From the NCBI RefSeq assembly GCF_042427745.1, contig NZ_JBHMFA010000017.1: a stretch of DNA of 64,000 nt. One strand, given 5' to 3'. This DNA comes from Algibacter miyuki (GTDB lineage Bacteria > Bacteroidota > Bacteroidia > Flavobacteriales > Flavobacteriaceae). This document shows, in pieces, positions 25,067 through 34,468 of the stretch; position 1 is the first letter of the stretch, and the number at the start of each line of letters is the position of its first letter. The notes beneath the pieces are model-generated. The model ran no database searches. It was not told where the DNA came from and was given only the letters and a program-made list of their open reading frames with translations. The translations under genes and the position numbers were made by a program.

Positions 25067-26161
25067 TTAGTTTTTTGGTAAAGTAATTGTAAATATAGCG
25101 CCTTTATGTGGTCTATTCTCTGCTTTTATAGTGCCTTTATGAGACGCTACAATACCATGCACCACACTTAAGCCAAGTCCTGAACCATCTTCCATAGGTT
25201 TTGTAGTATAAAACGGCTGAAATACTTTTTCTAAAGCTTCGGGTGTAAATCCAGAACCTTCATCTAGAATTTTTAAAATAATATCCGTTTCTGTTTGCAA
25301 AGCTTCCATGGTTACCAAACCGCCTTTTGGCGAAAAATAAATAGCATTCATGAGTAAATTGAACATAATTTGAGTGAGCTGAATTGGATCGGCCTTTAGC
25401 CACAGTGTTTCATCTTCAATTTTCACTAAATATTTAACCTCTTCTTTTCTAAAAGAAGCGTCGAGTAAATCGATAGCACTTTTTATAGTTGGTACCAGGT
25501 TAACCCGTTTCATTTCTTGCGGCATTTCACATGCGAAAAACATTAACTTTTTTAAAACTTCTCTAGAGAAAATGGCATTATCAATAATTTTATTTAAATC
25601 GCCCGATACTTTTTTATCATCTTCAAAATCAGATTTCAGTAATTCGGCAAAACCTAAAATATTGGCTAATGGCGTATTAAGCTCGTGTGCTATTCCGGCA
25701 GTTATCTCTCCAAGTATGCCTAATCTATCGGCATGTTCCATGCGTTTTTTTAAGGCGGCTTCACTATTCTGAATTTCAATACGCTCAAATAAATCACCAA
25801 TTTTTAAAGCCACATTATCAAGTAGCAGTTGTTCCTCATTTAAAAAATCTTCGGCTTTAAAATTAGCCGCATTTAAACTACAAAGAACATAGCCTTTTAC
25901 TTCATTAAAAATCTTGATTTCCGACTGAATTGAAGCCACATTTTTCGGGTCTTTTCCGGTTTGCACTGCTAAGTTTTTTACCTGAATGCTAATCCCTATT
26001 TTTTTGGGATACAAAAATGCTTTTTGCAAACTTTTTGCAATGGCTTCTAGAGCGGCTTCAATGCGCTCCGGGTCGGCATTACTAATGCTCGATGACACTT
26101 CGTAAAGGCAGGTAAGCTCTTTTATACGTTCTTTTAATGCTTCATCGGTTACTTTACTCAT
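25067..26161 (-). CDS. Cytosolic sensor histidine kinase (NtrB-like)
   Basis: 364 residues without membrane segments. An N-terminal sensor region (about 1-130), predicted GAF-like, contains LTCLYEVSSSISNAD. The H-box GEITAGIAHELNTPL has phospho-acceptor His159. N box NLLMNAIYFSPKGG, G1 DEGSGF, F box FYTTKPMEDGSGLGLSV (G2) and a final ATP lid complete the HisKA/HATPase_c core. The stimulus must be intracellular. It is cotranscribed with the response regulator (3 bases apart). No strong TAnnTTTG was found within 200 bases upstream. Confidence 0.93.
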   Translation of the reverse strand: MSKVTDEALKERIKELTCLYEVSSSISNADPERIEAALEAIAKSLQKAFLYPKKIGISIQVKNLAVQTGKDPKNVASIQSEIKIFNEVKGYVLCSLNAANFKAEDFLNEEQLLLDNVALKIGDLFERIEIQNSEAALKKRMEHADRLGILGEITAGIAHELNTPLANILGFAELLKSDFEDDKKVSGDLNKIIDNAIFSREVLKKLMFFACEMPQEMKRVNLVPTIKSAIDLLDASFRKEEVKYLVKIEDETLWLKADPIQLTQIMFNLLMNAIYFSPKGGLVTMEALQTETDIILKILDEGSGFTPEALEKVFQPFYTTKPMEDGSGLGLSVVHGIVASHKGTIKAENRPHKGAIFTITLPKN

Positions 26162-26358
26162 CGCTCTATTTTTCTTTAGAAAACGCCTGTAATTCTACTT
26201 ATTTATAAACGTCATTTTAATGTATTAAAATACAAAAATTAAAACCTTCCATAAAATAATATCGACTTGAAATTTTCTTTAATTATTTCGCGTCAATAAA
26301 ACTTATTTAAATGAATTTCAGCTTATAAAATGAAACGTCCTCTATTCTATTAAACAAA

Positions 26359-26386
26359 AAAAGACCGCTTTTTCAAGCAGTCTTTT
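26359..26386 (-). terminator. trxB terminator
   Basis: On the minus strand AAAAGACTGCTT, loop GAAA, AAGCGGTCTTTT: a 12-base-pair stem with one U-G wobble, then a run of Ts. It lies 33 bases after the trxB stop. The rest of 26162-26418 shows no gene. Confidence 0.8.
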
Positions 26387-26418
26387 CTTCATATTAAAAA
26401 AAATATTTTATAACACTC

Positions 26419-27399
26419 TTAGTTATAGTTTGAAGTGCTTACCTCAAAAGAAGAGTCTTTAGCAGCTAAATAACGTTCTGCATCTAAAGCAGCCATACAT
26501 CCTGTACCTGCAGCTGTAACAGCTTGACGGTATACATGATCTGCAGCATCTCCACAAACAAATACACCTTCAACATTTGTTAAAGCACGACCTGGTACAT
26601 TTTTAATGTATCCTGTTTCGTCCATATCAATAAAATCTTTAAAGATATCTGTATTTGGTTTATGCCCAATAGCTACAAAAAATCCTGTGGCAGGAATATC
26701 TTGAGTTTCTTTCGTTTTATTATTTAAAACTCTTACTCCTGTAACAACTTGGCCATCACCTAAAACTTCTTCTGTTTCCGTATTGAATAAAATTTCAATA
26801 TTTTCTGTGTTTTGAACACGAGCAGCCATAATTTTAGACGCTCTAAATTCATCTCGACGCACTAACATGGTCACCTTTTTACAAAGTTTAGATAAATAGT
26901 GAGCTTCTTCACAAGCAGAATCTCCTGCTCCTACAATAACAACCTCATGGTTTCTATAGAAAAAGCCGTCGCAAACTGCACAAGCAGAAACACCACCACC
27001 TAGTTTTAAATATTTTTGTTCAGATTCTATACCTAGATATTTAGCAGAAGCCCCTGTTGAAATAATTACAGTATCACAGTGAATTTCTTTAGTATCATTT
27101 ACCCAAACTTTATGTACATCACCAGAGAAATCAACTTTAGTAATCCAACCGTCACGTACATCAGTTTCAAAACGTTCTGCTTGTTTTTGTAATTCCATCA
27201 TCATTTGAGGTCCTGTAACTCCCTCTGGATAACCTGGAAAATTTTCAACTTCATTGGTTGTTGTTAATTGTCCGCCTGGTTGTATTCCTTGATATAAAAC
27301 AGGACTCATATTGGCTCTTGCCGCATAAATCGCTGCAGTATAACCTGCTGGTCCAGATCCTATAATTAAGCATTTTAATTTTTCAATTGTATCAGACAT
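26419..27399 (-). CDS. trxB: Thioredoxin-disulfide reductase
   Basis: 326 residues. FAD-binding GSGPAGYTAAIYAARAN is at about 14-30, the redox-active Cys140-Ala-Val-Cys143 follows, then the NADPH-binding GAGDSACEEA and the second FAD motif FVCGDAAD. It reduces thioredoxin with NADPH in the cytosol. Length and motifs are those of the low-molecular-weight class. It is a single gene with a promoter at 27451-27458 and a terminator at 26359-26386. Confidence 0.96.
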   Translation of the reverse strand: MSDTIEKLKCLIIGSGPAGYTAAIYAARANMSPVLYQGIQPGGQLTTTNEVENFPGYPEGVTGPQMMMELQKQAERFETDVRDGWITKVDFSGDVHKVWVNDTKEIHCDTVIISTGASAKYLGIESEQKYLKLGGGVSACAVCDGFFYRNHEVVIVGAGDSACEEAHYLSKLCKKVTMLVRRDEFRASKIMAARVQNTENIEILFNTETEEVLGDGQVVTGVRVLNNKTKETQDIPATGFFVAIGHKPNTDIFKDFIDMDETGYIKNVPGRALTNVEGVFVCGDAADHVYRQAVTAAGTGCMAALDAERYLAAKDSSFEVSTSNYN

Positions 27400-27450
27400 A
27401 ATTGCTTTTAGATTTTTATTAAGCCCAATTTAACTATGAAATTGGTATAA

Positions 27451-27458
27451 CAAAAGTA
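27451..27458 (-). promoter_or_regulatory. Candidate trxB promoter -7 element
   Basis: The minus strand reads TACTTTTG (TAnnTTTG), 51 bases upstream of the trxB ATG. The 340-base gap 27400-27739 between trxB and the divergent AraC gene shows no other gene or RNA that I can support. Confidence 0.45.
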
Positions 27459-27739
27459 GAATTTTTGTGCGAATCCTTACATATAAGTTATCAACAGTTT
27501 TTATAACACAATAGCTTGCCCTTATAAAACAACTTGTAGTGTTATCTCTAAAATGTCCACGCAAAAAGCGATATCTATTAAATTATTAGCAACAATTGTA
27601 ATATTTAACGGCACATTAAACAAACTATGACTGCTACTTAGAATCACAATTAACAAAACAATAGCAATATTATTATTGCCGTATTAAACCTTTTTTATTA
27701 TTTTGGGTCTATTAACTACCAACTATACTAACTTAAAAA

Positions 27740-28612
27740 ATGAAACTGCACCTTTTAGATCGTAGCAACCTAACCAACAGCTCGTTCACCACAAAAATTA
27801 ACGAATACCCTTATTTTTTAAAAATATGGCATTACCATCCAGAGTTAGAATTGGTAGTGGTTTTAAAAAGTGAAGGCACTTGTTTTATTGGTGATAGTGT
27901 TGAAAAATTCGGTATTGGCGATGTGGTATTAATGGGTAAAAACCTACCACACATGTGGCTTAACGACGATGGTTACTTTGAACAAACTTCGAAACAAACG
28001 GCAAAAGCGATTGCTATTCATTTTAAAGAAAACTACTTAGGGCCAAAGTTTTTCGAAACGCCAGAAATGGTTCATATCTTAGAATTATTCAAGCGTGCTT
28101 CCTTCGGAATTAAATTTTTAAATGTTAATAAAAAACTGATTAACGATATTGAACACATGCTAGAGCTCAAAGGTTTTGAAAAAACCATGGCTTTTTTAAA
28201 TATTTTACATGCCTTAGCGAAACATACGGACACTAAAAAACTTTCAAGTCAAGGCTTTATTAATTCGTTTAAAGCCTCGAAAAGTGATACCCAAGATAAT
28301 GTGCAGGCGTACATTTTTAAAAACTTCAATTTAGATATTACTTTAAACAAGGCCGCCGAAATAGCACACATGAACCCATCTGCCTTTAGCCGCTATTTTA
28401 AACGTGTTAACAAGAAAACATTCTCTAGATATGTGGCAGAAATCCGTATAGGTTATGCTTGTAAATTGTTGCTAGAAAACCGATTTAACATCTCAAAGAT
28501 TTGTTATGAATCGGGCTTTAACAACATATCCAATTTCAATAGACAATTTAAAATTGTGATGAATTATACACCTTCGGAATATTTAGAAAAGCACAAAAGA
28601 AAGCACAACTAA
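27740..28612 (+). CDS. AraC-family transcriptional regulator
   Basis: 290 residues. An N-terminal cupin domain (about 5-140) has YFLKIWHYHPELELVVVL and FGIGDVVLMGKNLPHMW, a sugar-sensing layout. A C-terminal double helix-turn-helix (about 185-285) has LNKAAEIAHMNPSAFSRYF and NISKICYESGFNNISNFNRQF. Cupin AraC proteins usually sense a sugar or small acid. It is just upstream and co-directional with lutABC (210 bases), and about 6 kb from the fucose operon, so it may control either. The effector is unknown. Confidence 0.9.
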   Translation: MKLHLLDRSNLTNSSFTTKINEYPYFLKIWHYHPELELVVVLKSEGTCFIGDSVEKFGIGDVVLMGKNLPHMWLNDDGYFEQTSKQTAKAIAIHFKENYLGPKFFETPEMVHILELFKRASFGIKFLNVNKKLINDIEHMLELKGFEKTMAFLNILHALAKHTDTKKLSSQGFINSFKASKSDTQDNVQAYIFKNFNLDITLNKAAEIAHMNPSAFSRYFKRVNKKTFSRYVAEIRIGYACKLLLENRFNISKICYESGFNNISNFNRQFKIVMNYTPSEYLEKHKRKHN

Positions 28613-28702
28613 AATTGCCTTAAAAGTCAATTTCATCGAGAATCAGCAAAAAAAGTATCAACACCAGTCAAATTTTAGGAAGTTTAGTGTCATTATTCCT
28701 CT

Positions 28703-28710
28703 TAACTTTG
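28703..28710 (+). promoter_or_regulatory. lutABC promoter -7 element
   Basis: TAACTTTG matches TAnnTTTG, 112 bases upstream of the lutA ATG. A -33 TTG is not clear, which could fit a promoter that needs an activator such as the AraC protein encoded just upstream. Confidence 0.5.
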
Positions 28711-28822
28711 CCTCATCTTATTATAGGTCGTAAAACAACAGGAATACATTTTTATTTCCGTTAAAGCCTTATAATTACACAAACGAGACGTTCGATTTTT
28801 TATAAAACTTAATTATTAATTT

Positions 28823-29560
28823 ATGAAAGTAGGTTTATTTATTCCGTGTTACATCAATCAACTCTACCCTCAGGTAGGCAAAGCTACTTTAGAGGTTTTG
28901 GAAAAACTTAATGTAGATGTGGCGTATCCTTCGGGACAAACCTGCTGCGGACAACCCATGGCTAACTCTGGTTACGAGCGCGAATCGGTTGGTGCTTGCA
29001 ATAATTTTGTTGATAATTTTAAAGATTTCGATTACATCGTTACGCCTTCCGGAAGTTGTGCTTATCATGTAAAAAAACATTATAACATTATTCCACAAAC
29101 CGAAGATGTTACCAACGTTAGAAATAATGTTTACGAACTTTGTGATTTCATTGTAAATATTTTAAAAGTGAAAGATTTAGGTGCATCATTCCCGTTTAAG
29201 GTGGGTGTTCATAAAAGCTGTCATGGATTACGTGGTTTGCGTTTGGGCTCATGTTCTGAAGTCGTTGGACCTCGATTTTCTTACTTAGAAGATTTACTAA
29301 AAGAAGTTAAAGGCGTTGAATTAACTCCCGTTAAACGAAGCGATGAATGTTGCGGATTTGGAGGCACATTTGCTGTATCCGAAGAAGCTGTTTCTGTAAA
29401 AATGGGAAAAGATAAAATTAAAGACCATTTAGATAGTGGTGCGCAAGTAATAACTGCCACCGACACCTCGTGCTTAATGCATTTAGAAGGTTTAGTTAAC
29501 CGTAATAAGCAGCCGTTAAAAATTCTTCATATTGCCGAAATTTTAAACAGTTCACTTTAA
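28823..29560 (+). CDS. lutA: L-lactate utilisation protein LutA (Fe-S oxidoreductase)
   Basis: 245 residues with two CCG domains: TCCGQPMANSGY near 42 and ECCGFGGTFAVS near 175, plus lone cysteines such as SGSCAYH and HKSCHG. This is the LutA/GlcF-like cysteine-rich subunit that binds a non-cubane Fe-S cluster. With LutB and LutC it oxidises L-lactate to pyruvate in the cytosol and passes electrons to the quinone pool. It is first in lutABC, 35 bases before lutB. The operon is complete. Confidence 0.95.
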   Translation: MKVGLFIPCYINQLYPQVGKATLEVLEKLNVDVAYPSGQTCCGQPMANSGYERESVGACNNFVDNFKDFDYIVTPSGSCAYHVKKHYNIIPQTEDVTNVRNNVYELCDFIVNILKVKDLGASFPFKVGVHKSCHGLRGLRLGSCSEVVGPRFSYLEDLLKEVKGVELTPVKRSDECCGFGGTFAVSEEAVSVKMGKDKIKDHLDSGAQVITATDTSCLMHLEGLVNRNKQPLKILHIAEILNSSL

Positions 29561-29595
29561 TTTAACAGCCAAAACTTTCATAAATTTAAAACATT

Positions 29596-30975
29596 ATGAG
29601 CCATCCTAAACTAGCTAGTATATTTAATAAAGACGAAAAAAAAGTCGATTGGCACGATAAAGCCTTATGGTTTGTGCGCCATAAACGTGACAAATCTGTA
29701 CACCATGTACAAGGTTGGGAAGAACTCCGAAACTTAGGGCATGGTATAAAAGCCCACATGCTTTCTAATCTAGATATTTATTTACGTGAATTTGAAGCCA
29801 ACGCTAATAAAAACGGTGTAGAGGTACATTGGGCTGCAAATGGAGAAGAACACAACCAAATTGTTCATAAAATATTAAAGGATAACAACGCAAAAAAAGT
29901 AGTAAAAAGTAAGTCGATGTTAACCGAAGAGTGCCACTTAAATCCATATTTGGAAGCTGATGGTATTGAAGTTATTGACACCGATTTAGGTGAACGTATT
30001 GTGCAATTGGCCAAAGAGCCGCCGAGTCATATTGTATTGCCAGCCATCCACAAAAACAAACATGAAGTAGACGAGTTGTTCCAGGAACATTTAGGCACAA
30101 AACCTTGCGATGGAGACCCACAATATCTAACACAAGAAGCCCGAAAACATTTAAGACAAAAATTTATTGAAGCCGATGCTGCCATTACAGGCGTTAATTT
30201 TGCCATTGCAGATACTGGTGGTTTTGTAGTGTGTACCAACGAAGGTAATGCTGATATGGGTGCCCATTTAGCACCTGTACATATTGCTTGCATGGGTGTT
30301 GAAAAAATAATTCCAAAACAAGAACATCTTGCGGTGTTTTTACGTTTATTGGCACGTTCGGCTACAGGCCAACCTGTAACCACATATTCGTCTCATTTTA
30401 AAAAGCCAAGCGATGGTAGAAAAATGCACATCGTAATTGTAGATAACGGAAGATCTGAGCAGTTAAGTCGTCCTGATTTTAGAGCCTCTTTACATTGTAT
30501 TCGTTGTGGTGCTTGTATGAATACTTGTCCAATTTACAGACGTAGCGGCGGACATAGTTACGACGCCACTATTCCCGGACCAATCGGTTCTATTTTATCA
30601 CCTGGAAAAGATTTAAAAAAACACAGCACTTTACCCTTTGCCTCTACCCTTTGCGGATCTTGTTCCGATGTTTGTCCGGTGAAAATCGACATCCATTCGC
30701 AACTTTATAAATGGCGCCAAATTATTACCAAAGAAACGCCACAGCCTTTTATAAAAAAGAAGTCTATGGAAATTATGGGCACCGTTTTTGCCAAACCAAT
30801 GCAGTTTGAAAAGGTTGGAAAAATAGCACGTTGGTCACTTCGGAATTTACCAAAATCGGTAATAAACTCAAAACCGAACGCTTGGGGAAAAGCACGTGAT
30901 TTACCAACAGGTCCAAAAGAAAGTTTTGATGATTGGTACAAAAAGAGAGAAGAAAATAAAGGTAAAAAAGATTAA
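29596..30975 (+). CDS. lutB: L-lactate utilisation protein LutB (2x[4Fe-4S])
   Basis: 459 residues. The N-terminal LUD domain (about 60-290) includes GVNFAIADTGGFVVCTNEGN. Two [4Fe-4S] ligand sets follow: CIRCGACMNTCP near 303 and CGSCSDVCP near 353. It carries electrons between LutC/LutA and the acceptor. It lies between lutA and lutC, 3 bases before the latter. The C-terminus is the usual DUF3390-type tail with a Lys-rich end. Confidence 0.95.
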   Translation: MSHPKLASIFNKDEKKVDWHDKALWFVRHKRDKSVHHVQGWEELRNLGHGIKAHMLSNLDIYLREFEANANKNGVEVHWAANGEEHNQIVHKILKDNNAKKVVKSKSMLTEECHLNPYLEADGIEVIDTDLGERIVQLAKEPPSHIVLPAIHKNKHEVDELFQEHLGTKPCDGDPQYLTQEARKHLRQKFIEADAAITGVNFAIADTGGFVVCTNEGNADMGAHLAPVHIACMGVEKIIPKQEHLAVFLRLLARSATGQPVTTYSSHFKKPSDGRKMHIVIVDNGRSEQLSRPDFRASLHCIRCGACMNTCPIYRRSGGHSYDATIPGPIGSILSPGKDLKKHSTLPFASTLCGSCSDVCPVKIDIHSQLYKWRQIITKETPQPFIKKKSMEIMGTVFAKPMQFEKVGKIARWSLRNLPKSVINSKPNAWGKARDLPTGPKESFDDWYKKREENKGKKD

Positions 30976-30978
30976 ACA

Positions 30979-31569
30979 ATGAGCAGCAGAGACCATATAT
31001 TAAGTAGAATAGAAGCTAATAAACCAGAAGCACTTCCGCTTCCAAACATAGATTTATCTCTTTTTAATGAAGGATTAGATTTGGTAAAAGAATTTACAAA
31101 GAAAGTTGAAGTTGTTGGTGGAAACGTGATAGAAACCACAACTAACGACGCCGTAATTTCTCAAATAGAAGGTTTATTTCCTGATGCAAAAGTGAAGTTT
31201 TCAGCTTTAGAAAACTCCGCAGCGTTTAATACCGTTGATTTATCCAAAATAAAAAAACCACAAGATTTAGAAGACTTAGATATTTTAATTATTGAAAGCG
31301 ATTTGGCTGTTGCCGAAAACGGATCGGTTTGGGTAACCGATAAGCAACTGCCTATGCGCGTACTTCCATTTATAACCAAACACTTGGTTATTGTGGTTTC
31401 TCGAGAAAATATTCTGCCATATATGCATCAAGCTTACGAGAAGATTAGCGCAGGCGGTGAAAATGATTATGGTGTATTTATAGCGGGCCCTTCTAAAACC
31501 GCTGATATCGAACAATCCTTAGTAATTGGTGCTCACGGTGCTTTAAGTTTAACCTTATTTTTGAAGTAG
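30979..31569 (+). CDS. lutC: L-lactate utilisation protein LutC (LUD domain)
   Basis: 196 residues with a single LUD domain (IIESDLAVAENGSVWV, VIVVSRENILPYMHQAYE, AGPSKTADIEQSLVIGAHG). It is the third subunit of the lactate oxidase complex, ends the operon and is convergent with the phosphodiesterase gene (28 bases apart). No strong hairpin separates the two. Confidence 0.93.
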   Translation: MSSRDHILSRIEANKPEALPLPNIDLSLFNEGLDLVKEFTKKVEVVGGNVIETTTNDAVISQIEGLFPDAKVKFSALENSAAFNTVDLSKIKKPQDLEDLDILIIESDLAVAENGSVWVTDKQLPMRVLPFITKHLVIVVSRENILPYMHQAYEKISAGGENDYGVFIAGPSKTADIEQSLVIGAHGALSLTLFLK

Positions 31570-31597
31570 GAAATCGGCTTAGAAATAACCTTTAACC

Positions 31598-32887
31598 TTA
31601 TTTTAAAACAGCTTTAATCTCGTTTAAATTGCCATCAATATCGTTTGGAATTTTTAAACCTAACAACGCACACATTAAAGGGTAAACATTTACATTCTTT
31701 ATTGTAGGTATGCTGTAGCCTTTTTTGAAATCGGGTCCGTTTGCATAAAAAATGCCTTGCATATCTTTATATTCAGGGTCGAAACCATGGACTCCCACAT
31801 GTGAAATCCCTTCAGATTTCAGAGATATTATACGTGCCGCCTTGGAAAAATAGTATCCAAAACCTGGAATAATTTGAACGCTTCCCCAATCTTTATTTTT
31901 AGGTACGTACTCAAAACCTGGTGTGTTTTCCGTTTTATAAACCTTGAAATTATTTTCTAAAGGTTTTAAATATTCTAAAACATTAGCTATTGAAACGTCT
32001 TTTTTAGGATGGATATTTAAAATAGCACCATTATCAATTACCCTAAATAAATCACTATTTTCAATGCTTTCCGTAGAGATAAAATTCTCCGTTTTAAGCT
32101 CCGTCATCCCATGATCTGAAACAATAATAATGTTTACCGGCAAATTTGTTGCTGCAGCTCCTGAAAATAAAGCCCCTAAATTTTCATCCAAATCAAACAA
32201 CGCTTTTTTTAATTTCTCATCATTATTAGGGCCGTATTTGTGCCCAATATCATCCATATCTGAAAAATACATGGTGATGATGTGTGGACGTTCTTCTTCG
32301 GGTAAATCTAGCCATTTTAAACTTTCTGCAACCCGAACTTCATTTTTGACTTTTCCGTCGTACTTATGATAATACGTTGGCTTTACACCCTGGATATCTG
32401 CTTCAGATCCTACAAAAAAGTAGCTTGCCGAAACCATTTTATGGTTATCAGCATGCACCCAAATTGGCGTTCCGTTATAAAACGTACCATCTTCAACTAC
32501 AGCTCTATTCCCTATAGAATAGATGGCTTCCTTTTTATAATTGTAATACGAATTCCCAATCAAACCATGTTTATCGGGGTACATACCCGTAGCAATACTG
32601 TAATGATTCGGAAAAGTTTTCGAAGGGAAAGACGACAATAACGACGTTGCTTTAACCCCATTATTAACGAAATTTGTAAGATGTGGAGGTTTAAAACGCT
32701 CTACATAATCCCAACGAAAACCATCTAGAGATACTAATATAACATATGGTTTTTCAAGTGATGCTTTTGAATTTTTGGTTAACACAAGTTCCGAAGGCTC
32801 TACAATATTAGACCTTGACTTACAAGCTGACAAACTAGCCAAGCCTAACATTACAATGAAGATGTATATAAACTTATTTTTTTTCAT
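31598..32887 (-). CDS. NPP-type nucleotide pyrophosphatase/phosphodiesterase lipoprotein
   Basis: 429 residues, lipobox LASLSAC at about 16-22. The alkaline-phosphatase-superfamily core reads VSLDGFRWDY, then SFPSKTFPNHYSIATGMYP with the nucleophile Thr of the NPP family, metal ligands in YFSDMDDIGHKYGP and SDHGM, and a distal HGFDPEY. It would hydrolyse nucleotide or lipid phosphodiesters at the cell surface or periplasm. It is a single gene, with a candidate promoter at 32955-32962. Confidence 0.9.
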   Translation of the reverse strand: MKKNKFIYIFIVMLGLASLSACKSRSNIVEPSELVLTKNSKASLEKPYVILVSLDGFRWDYVERFKPPHLTNFVNNGVKATSLLSSFPSKTFPNHYSIATGMYPDKHGLIGNSYYNYKKEAIYSIGNRAVVEDGTFYNGTPIWVHADNHKMVSASYFFVGSEADIQGVKPTYYHKYDGKVKNEVRVAESLKWLDLPEEERPHIITMYFSDMDDIGHKYGPNNDEKLKKALFDLDENLGALFSGAAATNLPVNIIIVSDHGMTELKTENFISTESIENSDLFRVIDNGAILNIHPKKDVSIANVLEYLKPLENNFKVYKTENTPGFEYVPKNKDWGSVQIIPGFGYYFSKAARIISLKSEGISHVGVHGFDPEYKDMQGIFYANGPDFKKGYSIPTIKNVNVYPLMCALLGLKIPNDIDGNLNEIKAVLK

Positions 32888-32954
32888 GTTGGTACCTTAG
32901 AATTTGCTAAACGTTAGATATTGAAAAAAAACGTCTTACTCAATAATTAAAACC

Positions 32955-32962
32955 CAAATTTA
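32955..32962 (-). promoter_or_regulatory. Candidate promoter -7 element for the phosphodiesterase gene
   Basis: The minus strand reads TAAATTTG (TAnnTTTG), 67 bases upstream of the ATG at 32887. Confidence 0.4.
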
Positions 32963-32985
32963 TAAAATAAATTTATTAACCAGCA

Positions 32986-34188
32986 CTATTCATCTAAAGC
33001 ATTGAAGTACTTTGCCAAAGTCGCGCCCATACTAAAACAACCTTGTAGTAAATATCCTCCTGTGGGCGCATACCAATCTAGCATTTCCCCGATAATATAA
33101 GTATTCGGTATTTTTTTTAATAGAAAATTGGCGTCTATTTCATCTAAAGCAACACCACCTAAAGTGGAAATAGCCTCGTCTAACACTCCTGCAGATTTAA
33201 TAACCACAGGAACAGCTTTTATGGTTTCAACTAGCAAATTGGGGTTTGAAAATGTGTTTTTGTCGGTAAATTGTTTTAGTACGCCAACGGCTGTTCGGTC
33301 GAGATTTAAATCGTGTTTTAAAATATCTGTAACCTTAGAACGGGTGGACTTTTTATACTTCGATTTTAACACCTCCAAAGTGGTTTTTGGTTTCAAATCT
33401 AAATGAATAACAACCTCTTTTTTAGTTAATAATTGATCTTGGATTTTCCTGCTTAAGGCATAAATAGCGTTGCCTTCTAGTCCGAATTCGGAAACAACCA
33501 ACTCGCCTTTGGCGAACAATCCATTAAAACTAAGCGCTATGTTTTTCAAAGGTTTCCCTTGATGAATCTTTATAAAATCGGAATTCCACGGCACTTCAAA
33601 AGCGCAATTGGCTGCTCGAAAAGGTTTCACATTTATTCCTTTATTTTCAAAAGCGCTTTTCCAATGACCATCGGAACCTGTAACTTTCCAACTAGCTCCT
33701 CCTAATGCAAAAACAACAATATCGGACTTTACAATTTCTGAAGTTTTACCTGTTTTTTCAAAAGTCACTTGTCCGTCGGTATTCCACCCCGTCCAAGTCG
33801 TATTTAATTGAAATTGAATACCACGTGAAGCGACATGATCAACCATCGTTTTAAGGACTTCAATAGGCTTTACACCGCGTTCTGGAAACACCCGATTACT
33901 CGACCCAACAAATGTTGAAACACCACGCTTATTAAGCCAATTTATAAAATCCTGATTGGTAAACTCACGTAGACTTGGCTCCATAAATGCACTGGGATGA
34001 TATTGTGCTATAAGCGCTTCTAAAGACGCGTTAAAGGTTAGATTTAAACCACCTTCACCAGCCACTAGAAACTTCCGGCCTACCGTATTTTTCTTTTCAC
34101 ACAAAGTAACCTCATATTTTGTGGTATCTATTTGAGCCGCGAGCATAAGTGCCGCTGGCCCAGCACCAATAATAGTTAGTTTTTTCAT
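32986..34188 (-). CDS. HI0933/BaiN-family flavoprotein (TIGR03862-like)
   Basis: 400 residues. FAD-binding GAGPAALMLAAQI is at 8-20, then VGRKFLVAGEGGLNLTF, which is the family's KxxxSGxGRCN-like block, FALGGASWKVTGSDG, and a C-terminal PTGGYLLQGCFSMGATLA that closes the FAD site. It belongs to the NAD(P)/FAD-dependent oxidoreductases whose substrate is mostly unknown (some relatives reduce bile acid intermediates). It is alone between the phosphodiesterase and the fucose operon and probably not part of either. Confidence 0.88.
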   Translation of the reverse strand: MKKLTIIGAGPAALMLAAQIDTTKYEVTLCEKKNTVGRKFLVAGEGGLNLTFNASLEALIAQYHPSAFMEPSLREFTNQDFINWLNKRGVSTFVGSSNRVFPERGVKPIEVLKTMVDHVASRGIQFQLNTTWTGWNTDGQVTFEKTGKTSEIVKSDIVVFALGGASWKVTGSDGHWKSAFENKGINVKPFRAANCAFEVPWNSDFIKIHQGKPLKNIALSFNGLFAKGELVVSEFGLEGNAIYALSRKIQDQLLTKKEVVIHLDLKPKTTLEVLKSKYKKSTRSKVTDILKHDLNLDRTAVGVLKQFTDKNTFSNPNLLVETIKAVPVVIKSAGVLDEAISTLGGVALDEIDANFLLKKIPNTYIIGEMLDWYAPTGGYLLQGCFSMGATLAKYFNALDE

Positions 34189-34391
34189 CTAAAAATTAAG
34201 TATTTTAAATGAAAAGAGCCCTTTTGGAATATCGTATTATTCTGTGTCATATTTCGAAAAACTGAAAACTAAAAACCGAAACTTAAGCATATAAATTGAT
34301 TCTTAAAAATTAAGTTCGTTGAATATTGCATTAATTCATCTTTTAGATAGCGTCTTTTCTCTTTAATTCTTATAAATTTCATAAAAAAAAT

Positions 34392-34421
34392 AAGCTCAAA
34401 AACATTTCTATTTTTGAGCTT
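34392..34421 (-). terminator. Terminator of the fucose operon
   Basis: A perfect 11-base inverted repeat AAGCTCAAAAA (34392-34402) / TTTTTGAGCTT (34411-34421) with an 8-base loop. On the minus strand it is followed by TATTTTTTTTAT. It lies 47 bases after the mutarotase stop. The rest of 34189-34468 shows no gene I can support. Confidence 0.85.
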
Positions 34422-34468
34422 TATAATATTATTTTTTCCGTGTAAACGAAAACAAATTAAGTATTTTT

